Below, piece after piece: positions 45,731 through 58,997 of a DNA stretch of 64,000 nucleotides. Where the stretch lies: the NCBI GenBank assembly GCA_030533445.1, contig CM060062.1, positions 19,857,829-19,921,828 on the forward strand, read 5' to 3'. The position numbers were made by a program, and so were the translations under genes. Under the pieces are notes generated by a model. That model ran no database searches, had not been told where the DNA came from, and saw nothing but the letters and a program-made list of their open reading frames with translations. The stretch is from Cyprinodon diabolis (lineage: Eukaryota > Chordata > Actinopteri > Cyprinodontiformes > Cyprinodontidae). Within the stretch, counting starts at the first letter, position 1; each line of letters begins with the position of its first letter.

Positions 45731-46840
45731 GTAAGTTACCTTTATACTTTTAAGCATTTCACATGATTTTATTCATCAGTGTCTGTTTATACATCTTTGT
45801 CAATCAACAGTTCCTTTGGGAGTTTAGATTTAAGCTTTGTCAAATTAGCTTAGACATAAAGAATTGTTCAAAAATGTCAACATCTTTCATTAAGTTTGCT
45901 TTTTTGTTGCCACATTTTCGAGCTCATCTCTATTATTGTTAATTCTTTAAAAAGTATTTTGATCAGTTTCAGATAATGTTATAAGATTACAAGTTCAAGT
46001 AGGATTATAATGGTACTGCTTAAAAAATTGTTTTTATTTTCCTTATTAATATTTTGATTTTTGTTTATTTGGCTTCAAACATATTTTTTTACTCAGTTCA
46101 ATATTTGCTTGCATGAAAATGCATAAAATGAACTAAATCACTAGAGGTTAGAAAGTTTAGCAGGAGTGTCCTAGATTTGAAGTTGATGTTTTACAGCTTT
46201 AGCCTAATATTTTACAAAAAAGCAAAACAAAAAAACATCACTTATAATACATTGCTACAATATAACATTACAGGAGAAATGAATGAGCAAGCTCCTGTTT
46301 ATCTCATCTACAGGATTAGAATTTATAATTTCCAGTGTCCACTGCTCTGTTAAGTATTAACTGATACAAAAGAGCATTTTGTAGTTCCACATCACAGTTA
46401 CATGTTTGGGAACACTAATAGAGAAACAACCGCTAAGCCTAAACATTGGTGCTGGCTTCTGGATAGGGAATCTTGCATTAGTAAAAACATCTCCAGCTCC
46501 ACCACACCTAAACCTATCGCTTCTTAAGTTTTTGTGTGCAGTTCAATGTGGTCCACGCTGCTAACTTTGTATCCATAATGAAGGAAACCTGATCAGAAAA
46601 TATCATAATGATCAGGGGTGGACAGGGAATACAGTGCAGGCTGGAAATTTTATGTCACTCAGGCCATATGTGATTGACGCAAACCTCAAAGGCTGACTTA
46701 ATTTTAGTTCACCTGTTTGTACACTGTTTGCGCTCTATAGTGCGGTGCGCCCTATGTGTGTTGTTACTGCGGACGTTGTTGAGACCACCATGAGAACGTT
46801 AAATGGGGAAGTGTGCTCTACTTAATAAAATTAACATCTT

Positions 46841-46980
46841 AAGGCTGATTTATACCTCGAAACTAAGTCGTCTGCGTAGGTGTCGCAGTGAACAAAAAGC
46901 CATCCCCGCCCCCTCCGTAGACACTCTGCTGCACCTCCCCCAAATTGTAGGTGACCACAGACAGGAGGCCGGCTTGTTGT
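46841..46980. mobile_element. Harbinger-like MITE end, same family as 34953
   Basis: AAGGCTGATTTATACCTCGA, then GTCGTCTGCGT, GACACTCTGCTGCACCTC, AAATTGTAG and CACAGACAGGAGG match the order of blocks at 34953-35090. It then breaks into unrelated sequence. Confidence 0.5.
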
Positions 46981-47074
46981 CACTGTTGTCAAAAATATTC
47001 TTCATTTTAAGAAGAATTCTTCTTTGTGAAATGATCCACAAAGGTTCTAGAGGGGTTCTTAGATATGCAGCACT

Positions 47075-47415
47075 GTGCTGCAAACTTCCTTAGGAAGTAC
47101 AGTCTGCTGTGTTCTTTCTTGTAGACTGCTTCACAGTTGAGCTCCAGTTGACTTTGTTGTACAGGTAAAAACCAACCTTTCTATATTCCTCCATCACCTC
47201 CACTTGTCCAATGATGTTTATAGCATTTAACTGCTTGTTGTTTCCTCTGAAATCTCTAATCATCTCCCTTGTTTGTTTCACATTCTGGATCAGATGATTG
47301 TTGCCACAATGGGCTCCACCAGCTCCCTGCACTCAGCTTCTTGTCCACCTCTGATGCACCCAACAACTTCGGAGTCATCCGAGTATTTCTGCAGATGACA
47401 GGACACTGTCTTATA
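47075..47415 (-). pseudogene. LINE reverse transcriptase remnant, minus strand
   Basis: Read on the minus strand, shifted frames give YSDDSEVVGCIRGGQEAE, then GNNHLIQNVKQTREMIRDFR, NIIGQVEVMEEYRKVGFYLY and NKVNWSS. This is the order after the RT active site in Jockey/CR1-like LINEs (D-D-x-x-V-V-G, then N-V-x-K-T-K-E-M-I-x-D-F-R, then Y-L-G-x-x-x-D-N-K-L-N-W). Here the active site reads YSDD and several frame breaks are present. The family differs from the LINE at 29345 and lies in the opposite orientation. Confidence 0.7.
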
Positions 47416-50400
47416 AAAGAATAAAATTTTTCTCAATACTCATTAAATGTTTTAGTGGAGTTCATGAAGCATACCCAAAATCCTTACATGTTTGTTAAGT
47501 CAGTTGTGGTCTCCTTAGGTTCATGAAAGTGGAACTAACCTTTATTTTCCTAAGTACGGCTACGCTAGTGGTTTAAGAACCTTTATATAACATTTTTTTA
47601 GATCACTTTGTGGCTGGTTTGTCTCTCACCCTCTGTTTTTGCTTCAAGCTGTTTAACTCATGGCATTTGGATTACATTGTTAAATTTCTTGTATATTTTT
47701 GATCTATTTAGTTTTTATCTACTTAACTCGTTCTTTTTAATTATTAGATTTTCTAAATAAGGTGTCTTTCTCAGAAAATGGCTTTTGTAAAGTACGTTCC
47801 AATAGCTTGATTTTTCTTTTATTCTTTATACTCCATTTTTTTTCTCCTGTTCTACTGATTAAAAGCTTGGCAATGATTATGTACTTTTTTCTTTGATGAC
47901 TCTTAACTTTCCATATCCGTCCATTGATGTAGCACAGATGCGGTCATACATCATATTTTCTAAGATCACAGTCAGTGGCATCACTTTTAGCAAGGGGAAC
48001 TTTAGGCTTTCTCTCTAGCTGGAGAGTATCAAATGGCAGTCCTGATATCTCTGAACAGATGGGCCAGCTTGATTGAATTTTGATGTGTTTCTCTGCCACA
48101 GCAAACGCAGCAATGATGCTTGGCAAGAAAGCACCAGAGATATTTATCTCGTTGCTGTTTGGTGCTTCTTCATCACAAAGCAGCTGTAAATCATCAGCAT
48201 ATAGTGCAGATCTGTATTCTGAGCTGCCCGTGGGCTGCTGATGATATTCACATATTCTGTAAATGTTTAAGGCCTGTCCTTAGTTGTATGTCGCTGTGAT
48301 TAGTCTCCCTCATTGCCTGGCCTGACTGGAGACCTGCCCCCTTTTGTCAGCAGATGAGGACTAGCATCAGACCTGACACATCATACGTCTTATTTATTGC
48401 TCTTGGTTTGACTTAATTAAGTTTGCTGTGTGATTGAACGGATCTCGGGTCAAAGGAATAATTCATGGTGGAGCAGTCTGTTATGAGAGCTAGTATTATG
48501 TCATTTGTAACAGACTGACTCTTTGGAGCTCAGTATCCCCTTTCACACACAATATGGTTTCATAACTCTAAGAGAGATGGACCAAGGGAAAAGCCATTAA
48601 TGAAGAGAATACCCAGGATTAATGTTACTTTACCGGTAATCCTCTCACATCTGGAAGCCTAAAAATAAATGCCTTTAAACAAAGCTAATTAAACTAAATG
48701 TAGCATTACAGCTCGTACAATTTACCTTCCACAGTACTAATCTGATAGTGTTAGATATTTAATGTAAGTCATTGATAAAAATTAAAAGTTGGAAGTCTTT
48801 GGTTTGTCACATCCAATAATGTGCACAATTTTTAAAAATTAAATTGCATAGACAAGCACAGCAATGGGAATCAAGATTACATTTTTAATCCTGTGACAGA
48901 TGAGCGATATAACTGTTTTCATTACCATCTGCTGTGGGCTTAAACCTCTAAATATAAAGGTTGTTGGTTCTCTTGATAATACACACAGTTTAAAATGGTT
49001 CTATAGACCAACTAAGAATACTGAAAGTATCTGGTTGTCAATTAAGCCTGGAGCCAGATTACATTTCTTAATCTGTTTGGAAGGCAAGACGTAACGTTGC
49101 ATAACTGAATGCAGGGCTGGTTAAGTACGCTTGAAGCATGGCACAACATAGTTTTTCACAGCATATGGAGCTATTAGAGTATCACAAAGTTAAATAGTAG
49201 TTTAAATAGTTTTATTTATGATATGATTCTAACATGTTCGAATTCCTGTAGATCAATTCCTGTTGAAACCTATTAAAATATATTTCTGTACTTTTCCCTT
49301 CCAGCTGTAGCTGAAATTACTTAACCCCCACAAATTAGGTATTTTGGCAAAATATCTATACTAGCACCTGTTTGAATTTGACGCCTTAACAACAAATAGA
49401 ATATTTCAATATATGTAGCAGGCTGTGGCAAAAACCAGAAACAAGTCTACTCTGGAACATTGAGATGTTCACAGATCCTGAAAGTGGAGTTTAAGCTTTC
49501 CAAGGATCTTTATGAAAATTGAAAAACAATTGAAGAGGATATGACCATTTGAACCTTAAAATACAGCAAAGAACAGGAAGGAGAAAGAAGGCTTGAAAAA
49601 TGTGCCACATTCACTTTAGAAGGGAGCAGGGTGGTAACAAAAGCTCTTGATATAAATCGGTTCATATAGCACACATCCCACAACAATGACTTTTTACCGA
49701 GGCTTCTGACTGCACTGTCATTAACTGTTATAAGTGAAAGAACTATTTGCCCCTCCCTGACATGCAAATACCTACTGTAGGTTGCACTACCCTGCGACTT
49801 CCAGCAGAATCCCTGCTAACCTCCGGTCACTGGAGTGACCCCCTCCTTCTCCTGGGTGTATATAATATTTTAACTTTCTCTACCCTTTCACTGAATTTCA
49901 GGGTCTGACAAGGAGATGACGCATCTCTTTAGATGTTAAAGTCCACAAATGAGTGGCTACTACTGTATATGTATGTATGTATGTATATATATATATATAT
50001 ATATTTTTTTTTTTTATATATATTTTTGTATTTATTATTTATAATTTTAATTAGTTTTCCAAATGAGCAATCTAAAGATAAAAATTGAAATGCAATTTGG
50101 TTTATTTATTTAAAAATGTATTTATTTGTCGATAAATGCAGCATTATTTTCAAAATGATAAAGCATTTATTTAATTACTTTTATTTTGAAAATTCAGACA
50201 CGCTTGCTTCCATAGATCACATGGATGCAAGTTAAACATTCTACTCTCCAGCAACTAATGATTGATGAGTTTGAACTAGGTAAAATCCTATGAAAGTAAA
50301 GGTGGGGATGGTGTCTTTACAAGCCTAATTTTGCTGTGGAGAGTTAAAAAGAGGTTTATTTTTTCTTCGAATACTGTCTTTCACAACCTTAAACTTACAA

Positions 50401-51136
50401 TTACTCAGACAGCGAAAGGTTATTGGTGGGGAAATGGCACAAAGGCCAGAGAATGACAAAAGGCAAAGAAAAGTTTGAAAAACCTCTCTTTGCCTTTTGT
50501 TCAGTAGAAAGGTGAGAAATGTAACCACATCACAAATTTCCATCAAACTCAGATTCCAATAGAAACGTTTTGCTTCTCCACAATTGCTTCTCATTTATTA
50601 CAGAGAGTCGCATCTGAGCAGCAAGCCCCCAAAAATGCAAATTCACATCCAATTTCATGGACCTGAAAGCACTCAAAATAGCCCGAGCCCTGCCATGGCT
50701 AAGCACATAGAGATGCAAAGCCCTGATAGGCTTGATAAGAGGATCCATGCGGCACTGAACAGCTTGCCTTGTCAAGCATTGTTGGCTTTCAGTGTGTCTA
50801 GCTCATTAACACTCTAACATACAGCAAAGGAATATTGATAGATAGAACTTTGCTAACTCAATCTGTTTCTTTTTAAATATACTTTCAAAATTAGAAATAA
50901 GGCAAAAGTAATCAGGCTATGTATGTTGCTCAGATAATCTTATGGCGGTAATTTATGTTTGGAATTAGGGGGGAAATTAAAGCTTTCATATCCTTTTTTA
51001 TTAATCTACAGGCTTGTCACATACTTTATGCTGTTCTTTGACAAGTTCTCACATTTTGAAAAGAACTTTATACAATTATTTATAGTCAGCATGTTTCACA
51101 TTTTATTTAAATCGTTATTTTATTTCAGTAACTCCG

Positions 51137-51841
51137 TGTCATGATGGGTTCTCTAGTGAGACCCAGTTATGCAGAACACCACGGAGACGGAAACAGAAGT
51201 AAAAGGTTTAACAATGTTTATTGTCACAAGCACAGTTTAATCACTGGTTCTGGTTCTGGCCTGGGGACTGGTTCACTGGAGTCTGCGTGGGAGACAGTTC
51301 AGTTAGCGTTTGCTCAGAGGAGTTTGATTCAGACAGTTTCAGATTTGTACCTTGAGGGTTCTTGGTTAAAGCCTTGAGAGGGAAACTGTTGGGTCTGGAG
51401 ATAGTTTGTTCAGCAGAGTCCATTAACTGCTTCAGCGTCTTACTTCTTGAGAATGAGCTGACCTTGGCTTTGAGTTTCCAGCTCTTGGTCCAGAGCTGCA
51501 TGGAAACTCTGGAGAGAGACTTCAGGTTTGGCTCAGAGGGCAGGCTCGGCAGGTTAAGCTCCTCCTGAGCTTCACAGGAGAAAAACAGGTTTCCTGGAAG
51601 ACAGAGACAAAGGTTAGAATCCAGTCTGGATTCAAAAGTCAACAAAGGTTCTCAGAGATACTAGGCTTAGGTGCTAACCAACTGGATAAAACACTGCGGC
51701 GTTGAGGCAAGGTCTGAAGACAGCTTAAATACTGTGGACCCTCTGATGATGGGATGAGCTTCAGCTGTGCAGGAGGCTTGGCTCAGGAGGATCCATGGCG
51801 GACTCTGCTGGAGGAAGGTGGTACTTCTCCAGCTCCCAACA
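51137..51841 (-). mobile_element. solo LTR copy 1 with perfect 5-bp target duplication
   Basis: The 705-bp unit runs from TGTCATGATGGG to AGCTCCCAACA (TG...CA) and is flanked by CTCCG on both sides (51132-51136 and 51842-51846). It is homologous along its length to 52865-53580. No primer-binding site, internal genes or second LTR adjoin it, so recombination between LTRs has removed the interior. A minus orientation is inferred: the minus strand has an AATAAA signal near 51210 and a TATTTAAG box upstream of it. Confidence 0.85.
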
Positions 51842-52864
51842 CTCCGTGCACTAAATGAAACACATCATATAGATTAGTTTACACACTGGCTGATGTTTTC
51901 ACGCCTTTATTTGCTGTAAATTATTACATTGAATTATTAAATCACACCAGTATAAGAAAAAAACATTTTCATAAACATTTTCAAATGTGGGCTAAATGAA
52001 AAGCATTTATTAGCTTCTTTTTTTTTCAAAAAGATCCTTTCAATTTGATCCCATCTCCACATTGATACAGTGATTAGTACAAAAAAAGGCCAAACCAAGT
52101 TTTAGCTACATTAGAATTACTATATTTTCAGAGGTCTACTGTTCTGTTTTAAAAAGCTTTTATAATTGATATTCTGTAATATTTGAAATCTGAGACATTA
52201 TAAGAGCAACATAATCATCATAATTACAATAAATAAATGCTTCAATGATTTCACTCAATAGGTAATAAACCTTTATAACATGAGCTTAAATTGAAAGCAG
52301 CTGATAAAACATCTTTAAGTTCTGTCATCTTAAACCTCCAGTGCTCTCACTGAGCCATGTTCTTCTAAAAATGTATTCCTGTTAAAAAGGATTGTTTCCT
52401 CTCAACTGTCTCTGCATGCATGCTTGATGTGAGGAAGATTTAATCAAGGTCAGGTAACAAAGTAAGCAAATGTCTCTCTCTACGTCCTCATAAAGAAGGA
52501 GTAAATCCTGCAAAGTATTTACTCATGTAATCATCTGGATTTCTTTAGATAAAAACTATTAACTAATCCATCTGTATTATTCGATTTTTTTTCTTAGAGA
52601 GACTTGAGATATTTGTTTTCAATTGCTGCTATGTAAATGAATAAACTGAAACCTATATTCACAATACTTTTTCAATGTACCTTTTCAGCAACCACTATGA
52701 ATTAGGCCTACTGAAAGAATTAAAAATGTTTCAGGAGTTTGCATCAAATTAATTGCATACATACAGAATGTATTAAGTTGAATAAATCTAATACAACATT
52801 AAGCTTATGCAAATGTAACTTTCCATCTCATCATCTATATAATGCTATAGTTTTATCTTATTAT

Positions 52865-53580
52865 TGTCATGATCGGTTTAGGGATAAACCCACATGCAGA
52901 ACACCACTGGAGACTTGGTAAAAGATTTAACAGAGTTTATTTAAGGTTTCACACAATGACATGAACTAGACTCAGGTTCTGGTCCGGGCAGGATTCTCAG
53001 GCGTCTGCAGTGACGGATAGTTTGGTTAGCTTGGTTGCAGATGAGTTAAATGAGTTTTCAGATGTTTCAGTGGATACCTTGAAGAGGTCCAGGCTTAGTT
53101 CTGAGAGAGGGAACCGGTTAGGTCCAGAGACTGATGGTTCAGCAGAGTGCTAAAGCAGCAGCAGCGTCTAGCTTCTGACTTCCAGTGAAAGACCTTGGTT
53201 GGAGTGATCAGCTCTTTCCCAAAGAGCAGCAAGTGGATTCCAGAGTGGGAACTTCAGGTTTGGCTCTCTAGGGCAGGCAGGCAGGTTTCTGGTTAAGCTC
53301 ATCCAGAGCTTCTCTCGAGAGATTGGTTTCCTAGGAGCGAGAAGACAGAGGCAGATTAGAATAAGGTTTCTCTAGGAAGACAAAGATTAGTAAATTCAAA
53401 GGCTCAGGTTCGCTAACCAAACTTGGCTAACACTGCGGCGTAGAAGGAAGGTCTGGCAGCTGCTTATAAAGGCCGGTCTCCTGATGAGCTGATGAACGTC
53501 AGCTGTGCTGGAGGGCTCCAGCCCAGGAGGATCCACAGCACACTCTGCTGGAGAAGGTGTAGAATCTCCAGATCCCAACA
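52865..53580 (-). mobile_element. solo LTR copy 2 with perfect 5-bp target duplication
   Basis: The 716-bp unit starts TGTCATGATCGG, ends AGATCCCAACA, and is flanked by ATTAT (52860-52864 and 53581-53585). Shared blocks with copy 1 include ATGCAGAACACCAC, AGGAGGATCCA and ACTCTGCTGGAG. On the minus strand, CTTTATAAGC near 53465 resembles a TATA box and AAATAAAC near 52940 a polyadenylation signal, again favouring the minus orientation. Different target duplications show it is a separate insertion, not a duplication of copy 1. Confidence 0.87.
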
Positions 53581-55030
53581 ATTATTATGGTATTGCCAGA
53601 AAAAAAAACCCAGTCTGAGATATCTGAGATCGCCCAAAGCCAAAGATTTAAGTGTTATTCTTATGTAGAGGGTGACTCAGGAACGCTGCAAGGCGAAGTA
53701 ATTTTATGAAATGAGATTGAAATTTGTGGATTTATACCCACTAAATAAAGTCTTTACTGTATCTGTAGGCATGTTTGGCTATGATGTCACCATCTTGTAT
53801 TTTAATTTTTTTTCATATTTAAGGATCAAATGATTAAGCGGTCAGCTGCATGAATAGGGAACTTGCTGAAACCAGAAATTATACCATTTTCACTTTCAGT
53901 GAATCCTCCACATGCAATCCAATATCTGCATTTTGAGCCACATCATCCACTGGAACAGAACTCAGGCTGACAATATTCTCTCGGCTGCAGAGGAGAAATG
54001 AAAAGAAAACAAACATGTCAGGAAATCACTTGAAGCATGTGGTTATAGAAACCGGGCATCTGTTAAGTCAGCCGAGAAAACTAGCAAGACAAACATCACT
54101 ATATCTACAGTAACACAGAAGGGAGAGGCTAAAATGTTGTAATTCCTAATGTGTCTGGAGTTTCTGAGAGACTATGGGGTATTTGATCTAAACACAAATC
54201 ACTAGCGAATTTTAAACCAAACAACACTGTCAGACAAAAAGAACACCCAAACCAAAGCTGAATGGAGTCCAGTGGAGCACGGACTGCTCGGACTAGTAGA
54301 TTGGAGAAACCAAACAACAACCAGACTAGTGGAGAACCAGCAACTCTGGATGTGATTCAAATGTAGTTTTTTTTTTCTAATTTTCTGATCCCAGAACCAT
54401 TTCAGATGTCTGTTGCATTATGAATTTAGACCTAATTTAGCCAACATTGACAAGGATTGAAATTATAACAGACTCATGCCTCTCAATTACTAAGCAAACA
54501 TACATTTTCAAATACAATCGTGCAAAGGTTAAGGGACAAATACTATTTATTGCTTATTCTTGTTTTAAGCAAATTGATGATAACGTTTTATGATAACAAA
54601 TCAGCTTTTTTCCTCATCTGCCTCCAAGTTTAATGTCATGATGATCCGTGTATTACAAATTCAGTTAAGTAGGTGCTTTATGAGGGGGAAGTTGTGTTTA
54701 GAAATTATGATGCATGCTCTACAATTGACGGTTTTATAAAAAAAATATTTTGCACTCTATATAATGATATGGCGGTATAGAGAAATCCGTTCTCAACACT
54801 TTGTTCCATCTTTGAGTACAAGAATGAGTTTAAATAAAAGTTGATCACAATTATTTTAGTGTCTGTCTCTGAATTAAACAGAAAATAAAGGATTTTTTTC
54901 ATATTAAAACATACACTGCAAAATAACTAGGATGAAATCCTCTCATATTTGAAATTCATCTGTCTTTGAATTTTATGTTCATTTTTATGGCCTTTTATGA
55001 CTGAAAACTAGAGCAAGAAATGAACCATAC

Positions 55031-55471
55031 CTAACTCAAGTCAAAATAAGGTCTATATACAGTATAGTCCTGACATTGAAATTTGGTTAATTCTCTGGTG
55101 GGCTGATGTAGGTGAGAAGTGATATTTAAATGTCCACATTTTATTTTTGTTTTTAGATTTAAATTAAAATAATGAGACCCAAAACGGCTTCCCATTCCTA
55201 AGGGGCGGACCCGTTCTTCTGGTTCAATTTGCTTGTTTTCCAAGCTGAAACAAGTTTTTGGGCTACTATGTAAAGCTTCAAACTCAACTTTAATTCTGAA
55301 ATTTTGAACTGAAAAAGCTTTCTGGATGGGAAGTGAAACATCTTCAAAATTGGAAACCATGTCCATTGGATTGTTTTTTTTTTTAACTTTTTTTGGAAAG
55401 GCTCCTATAATCCTTAGTTCTAGCGTTGTAGCTACAAATGTGAGTAGTAATTTTAATTTGGATTTTTTCAA
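55031..55471 (-). pseudogene. possible L1-like ORF1 fragment
   Basis: A 146-codon uninterrupted frame is unusual for this AT-rich intron. It contains LELRIIGAFPKKVKKKNNPM, then SNFEDVSLPIQKAFSVQNFR and RVRPLGMGSRF. This loosely recalls the RRM region of fish L1/Tx1-type ORF1 proteins (N-L-R-I-x-G-x-P-x-x, later R-A-H-R-x-L and R-P-R-P). The later motif is missing or altered, and no RT follows. It could be a chance ORF. No splice sites tie it to the contactin gene. Confidence 0.3.
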
Positions 55472-56992
55472 TCTCCGAAATTGGCAATGGGATTTTTAAA
55501 AACAGACACATTGGTTCTGATTGTTTAAATGGATTTGATATTCATAAATATTGTGAGCAGGTTTTTAAAAAATCCATGTCATTTGCATGATTAAAACTTA
55601 TTAAAAAGAAAATATATTTATATACCCAAATGCAAAAATGTGGACGCTGGGTCAGATGCTGCATCAAACTGTGGTCAAGTTGCTTTGACACTCTGGATGC
55701 TCTGCACTCTGGTTGTTTAGCTGCTCTGTTCTGTAGCTTCAAGTTGGAGAGCAGCTTGGTTTTATATACTTTATGAGTTGGAAAAATAGTTTTAACACGT
55801 TTTTAAGAAAGAAATGTAGACCAGCTTTAAACATTATCTGAGCTGTCAGTTCATCAGTGTCATGATCCCACTAAAATATGCAGTTCTTGTTCAGTGCCAG
55901 ACCTCCATCATACCCTGCACTGCTGGAAATCCCAGCTGAAAAGCTATCTGCTGCTGTAGCCAGTGGGCGATTTACCGCTACCATTCATAGCGTGTGGAAG
56001 TGAATATTGAATATATAAGAGATTTCAAGGTTTGTGGTAAAAACTACAAATGCCAGAATATAAAATCATAAAGTTTTGGTTGGCAGGTTTCAACATTTTT
56101 AGTCAATTTTGGGTATTTACCAGTGTAGGCTATTGAGTTAGATAAATCATAGTCACAGCGACTGGGATGATTTTATTTTTGTTTAACTTTTTCTTTTGCT
56201 TGGCTAATCATGAGTATATTCATCTTATTCTGTCATAAAATTTATTTTATAGTGATTAGCCGTCATTCAAATCTATTATTTAAAAGATCAATAATTCTAC
56301 TTTGACACTGAAGTGATGGCCAGACTTGCTGGTTTATAAACCCCAATGTAATTAAATACTGTTCAACTTGGCTAAATATAGTTATTCCAGGCCAACAGAC
56401 TTTCCCATTGTCTTTTGAAGTAAAAGAAGAGCATAGAGCTTCTTTCACACTCTCCTAGAGAGGGTCAAATACATTTAAGTGCTTATTGGATTTCCACGTG
56501 GCCTCTTTTAAAATGCCTTTAGAAATTATATGTAAATTTAGACCAATTGTAATTTAATTTTAAAATAATGTGATGTGCTTTCATGCCCAGTGGTTATTGT
56601 GATCTTGTCTCCATTCTTTTTATTTAAACACGGTTTGCTCCTATTGCCTGTAGTGGATTTCACCATATTTGAATATTTCTGCTTAGAATCAGTAACAGTC
56701 TCTCTGTCACAAAAGGGGATACTGATTATAGAGGATTGAAATGCTTACTTTACAAGAGTAAATCCCGCTGTTTTTTAGCAAATGGTGGAGCTTAGATCTG
56801 CCCATGTAATGAAAAGGGACACACCACTGGCTCTTTTTTAGCTGAAAATGCTAGATGCTTCGCTAAAAATGCATTTGTTAATTCTCACTCTTAGGTTCAT
56901 GGCAACCACAAAACACCTAAATTGGAGGCAAGCAGTTTCAGGAATAATGTCTGCTTGCTTCTGATGTAGGTCTGTTTTGTGATTGTTTAAAG

Positions 56993-57313
56993 TAGGGCTG
57001 CAACTAACTATTATTTTACTAATGAATTAATCCGTCAAATATTTTTTTGATAAACCGATAAATCGGAGAAGAAAAAGGATCCTTAAAGGAGATTTTTTAC
57101 AGAATCAAACCAGGTGAAACTAAATATTTTCCACTTCATGACTCCTGAGTAGACCATATTAATGGACACGTTTTTTGTTTTTTGCAATTTTTTGCAATTT
57201 TGGTATAATTACCCTTCTAAGTAGGTACCTCTTTTAGCTTAATGCATGTTTCAGAGTCTTTTTATTCCAGTTAATGATTAATCGATTACAATATTAGTTG
57301 TCGACTGATTGTA
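56993..57313. mobile_element. hAT MITE, TAGGGCTGCAAC family, right end lost
   Basis: It begins TAGGGCTGCAACTAACTA and contains CCTTAAAGGAGATTTTTTAC, CAAACCAGGTGAAACTAAA and ATTCCAGTTAATGATTAATC, in the same order as the copy at 20859-21250. The expected CAGCCCTA terminus is not found, and similarity fades near 57313. Confidence 0.7.
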
Positions 57314-58997
57314 AAAAGGATTTGGCCATGAATAAAAATTGCTAAAAGAAAACTGTGAAGCGCTCACATTTGTTGCAATCATATGTGAACTTTACCACAC
57401 TAAACCTATGATAATCCTTTTAATTTTATTTTTTTTTTTGGCATTTTTATATAGTTTTGGCCACACCTTGTGATGACCAAGCATCTGAATCTATAGAGTA
57501 AATCTGTTTTGTTTGCCTTTTGATCCTAGGATAGTTCTATATATTGACACAGTCAAGGACATGAATACCACTGACTTACAATTGAAATGATTTTAAGAAG
57601 ACTGTGAGTATGTTCTTGTCCTATTAAACTTTATTTACATCTCTTTGCAAATTAAACTTTAATTTTTTGTAAGTAAGCCTGGTAAGACATTTTGGTTCAA
57701 AACAGACCAGACCAATCACCACATGATAGATGGGAGTTTGGGGCCAGAATCACCAATAATGCAACAGTTTGTTTTTTTTATTTAGTTTTTTTACTGTAAC
57801 CACAGCAGTCTAGATTGCTGCCACAACAGAGCAATGTTTTAATTAAGTAATGTATTATGTCCTGAATAAGCTGGAAATATCTTTACATTTTCTTTTCTTT
57901 TTTTTTATATCTTTACATTTTCAAGAACTGGCTTCTGTAAGAGGTTTTTTTTTTTTTAAGCTATATTTACATCACAACCTTAGTTATCTAATTTTAGCTT
58001 TATTGCTATCACTCTTTTAGTCCTGCCTTTTAAATGAGGCTCTACCACCTCCTTTCCAGACTGATCCATTGTTTGTAGGGCATAAGTCAGTCTGGCTGCC
58101 TACGCAAGACTTTATTAGCCCCACCTATGTGCAATTAAGGTCTGAAGGAAATAAGGTCTGCAATTAAGGTCTAAAAATGGAAATCTGACCATGGAAATAT
58201 GAAAACATGTTGTTCATTTGCAGATAAAATGGATTAACATGTTCCTTACATTAACTTTTTTTGTTTTATATTATCTCATCAATAAATCATGTAAAAAAGG
58301 AAACAAATCAATTAAAGAAAATGCTTGCTTCTTTGTGCATTGTATTCTTTATCGAGAAGGTACTTATTTCTCACAAGTTCTGTGAAGATGATGCACCACA
58401 TGCATTATGCAGAGTCTATTTTCTTTTCCTCTACAAAGGGGATGTCAGATTTGCATTCCCTCTGCCTGTTATTTGAAGTGAGTCTTTATTATGTCATTTT
58501 ATGTCAGGCACACATTTGGCTTAACCATCTGCAATATCTGCAAGAGCCACAGAGGGTAAGGCTTAGCAGAGTGTTCAGCAATTGCTGTCTCTATTTTATT
58601 TCTCTCAGCAGGTTGTCAACAAATAATCGTTTTCCATACAAATGATGATTCTGTCTTTGTCATTTAATTGTTGCTCTTCTTCGTGCATCAAACACGGAGA
58701 GTGATAACAATTCGCTGTTTCAATTAATTTCACTCATGTGTGACTTAAGCTTGAAGAATTGCTTTCTGCTTTAGTCAGAAGCATTGTGAACCTTAAAACA
58801 CAATGCCTGCGGTTATTCATGGAATATCATGGCAAGTTCTGCATTGTATACTGTAGCGTCATTTTGTTCTTGTTTAACATGATCTACTAAACAACCACTA
58901 ATGTGATTTTAACTGATGTTATATTTTAGGTTGCATGTTCTCTTTGGCATATTTCTCATAATGTTGTTTGGTTGCTCTGTTGCTTTTTGTCAAACAG

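Larger units (their letters stand above)
45731..58997 (+). other. intron 4 of contactin, 13.3 kb
   Basis: This phase-1 intron runs from donor GTAAGT to acceptor TGTCAAACAG. It contains a Harbinger-like end (46841-46980), a minus-strand LINE fragment (47075-47415), a short TA/T tract (49975-50020), two solo LTRs (51137-51841 and 52865-53580), an ORF of uncertain origin (55031-55471) and a hAT MITE (56993-57313). I see nothing identifiable in 45731-46600, 47420-49960, 50030-51130, 53590-55020, 55480-56990 and 57320-58990. Confidence 0.8.

Noticed and set aside
51241..51645. 134-codon minus-strand ORF within solo LTR copy 1
   Set aside because: It is not preserved in copy 2 and lies entirely inside the LTR. 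It is a chance ORF.
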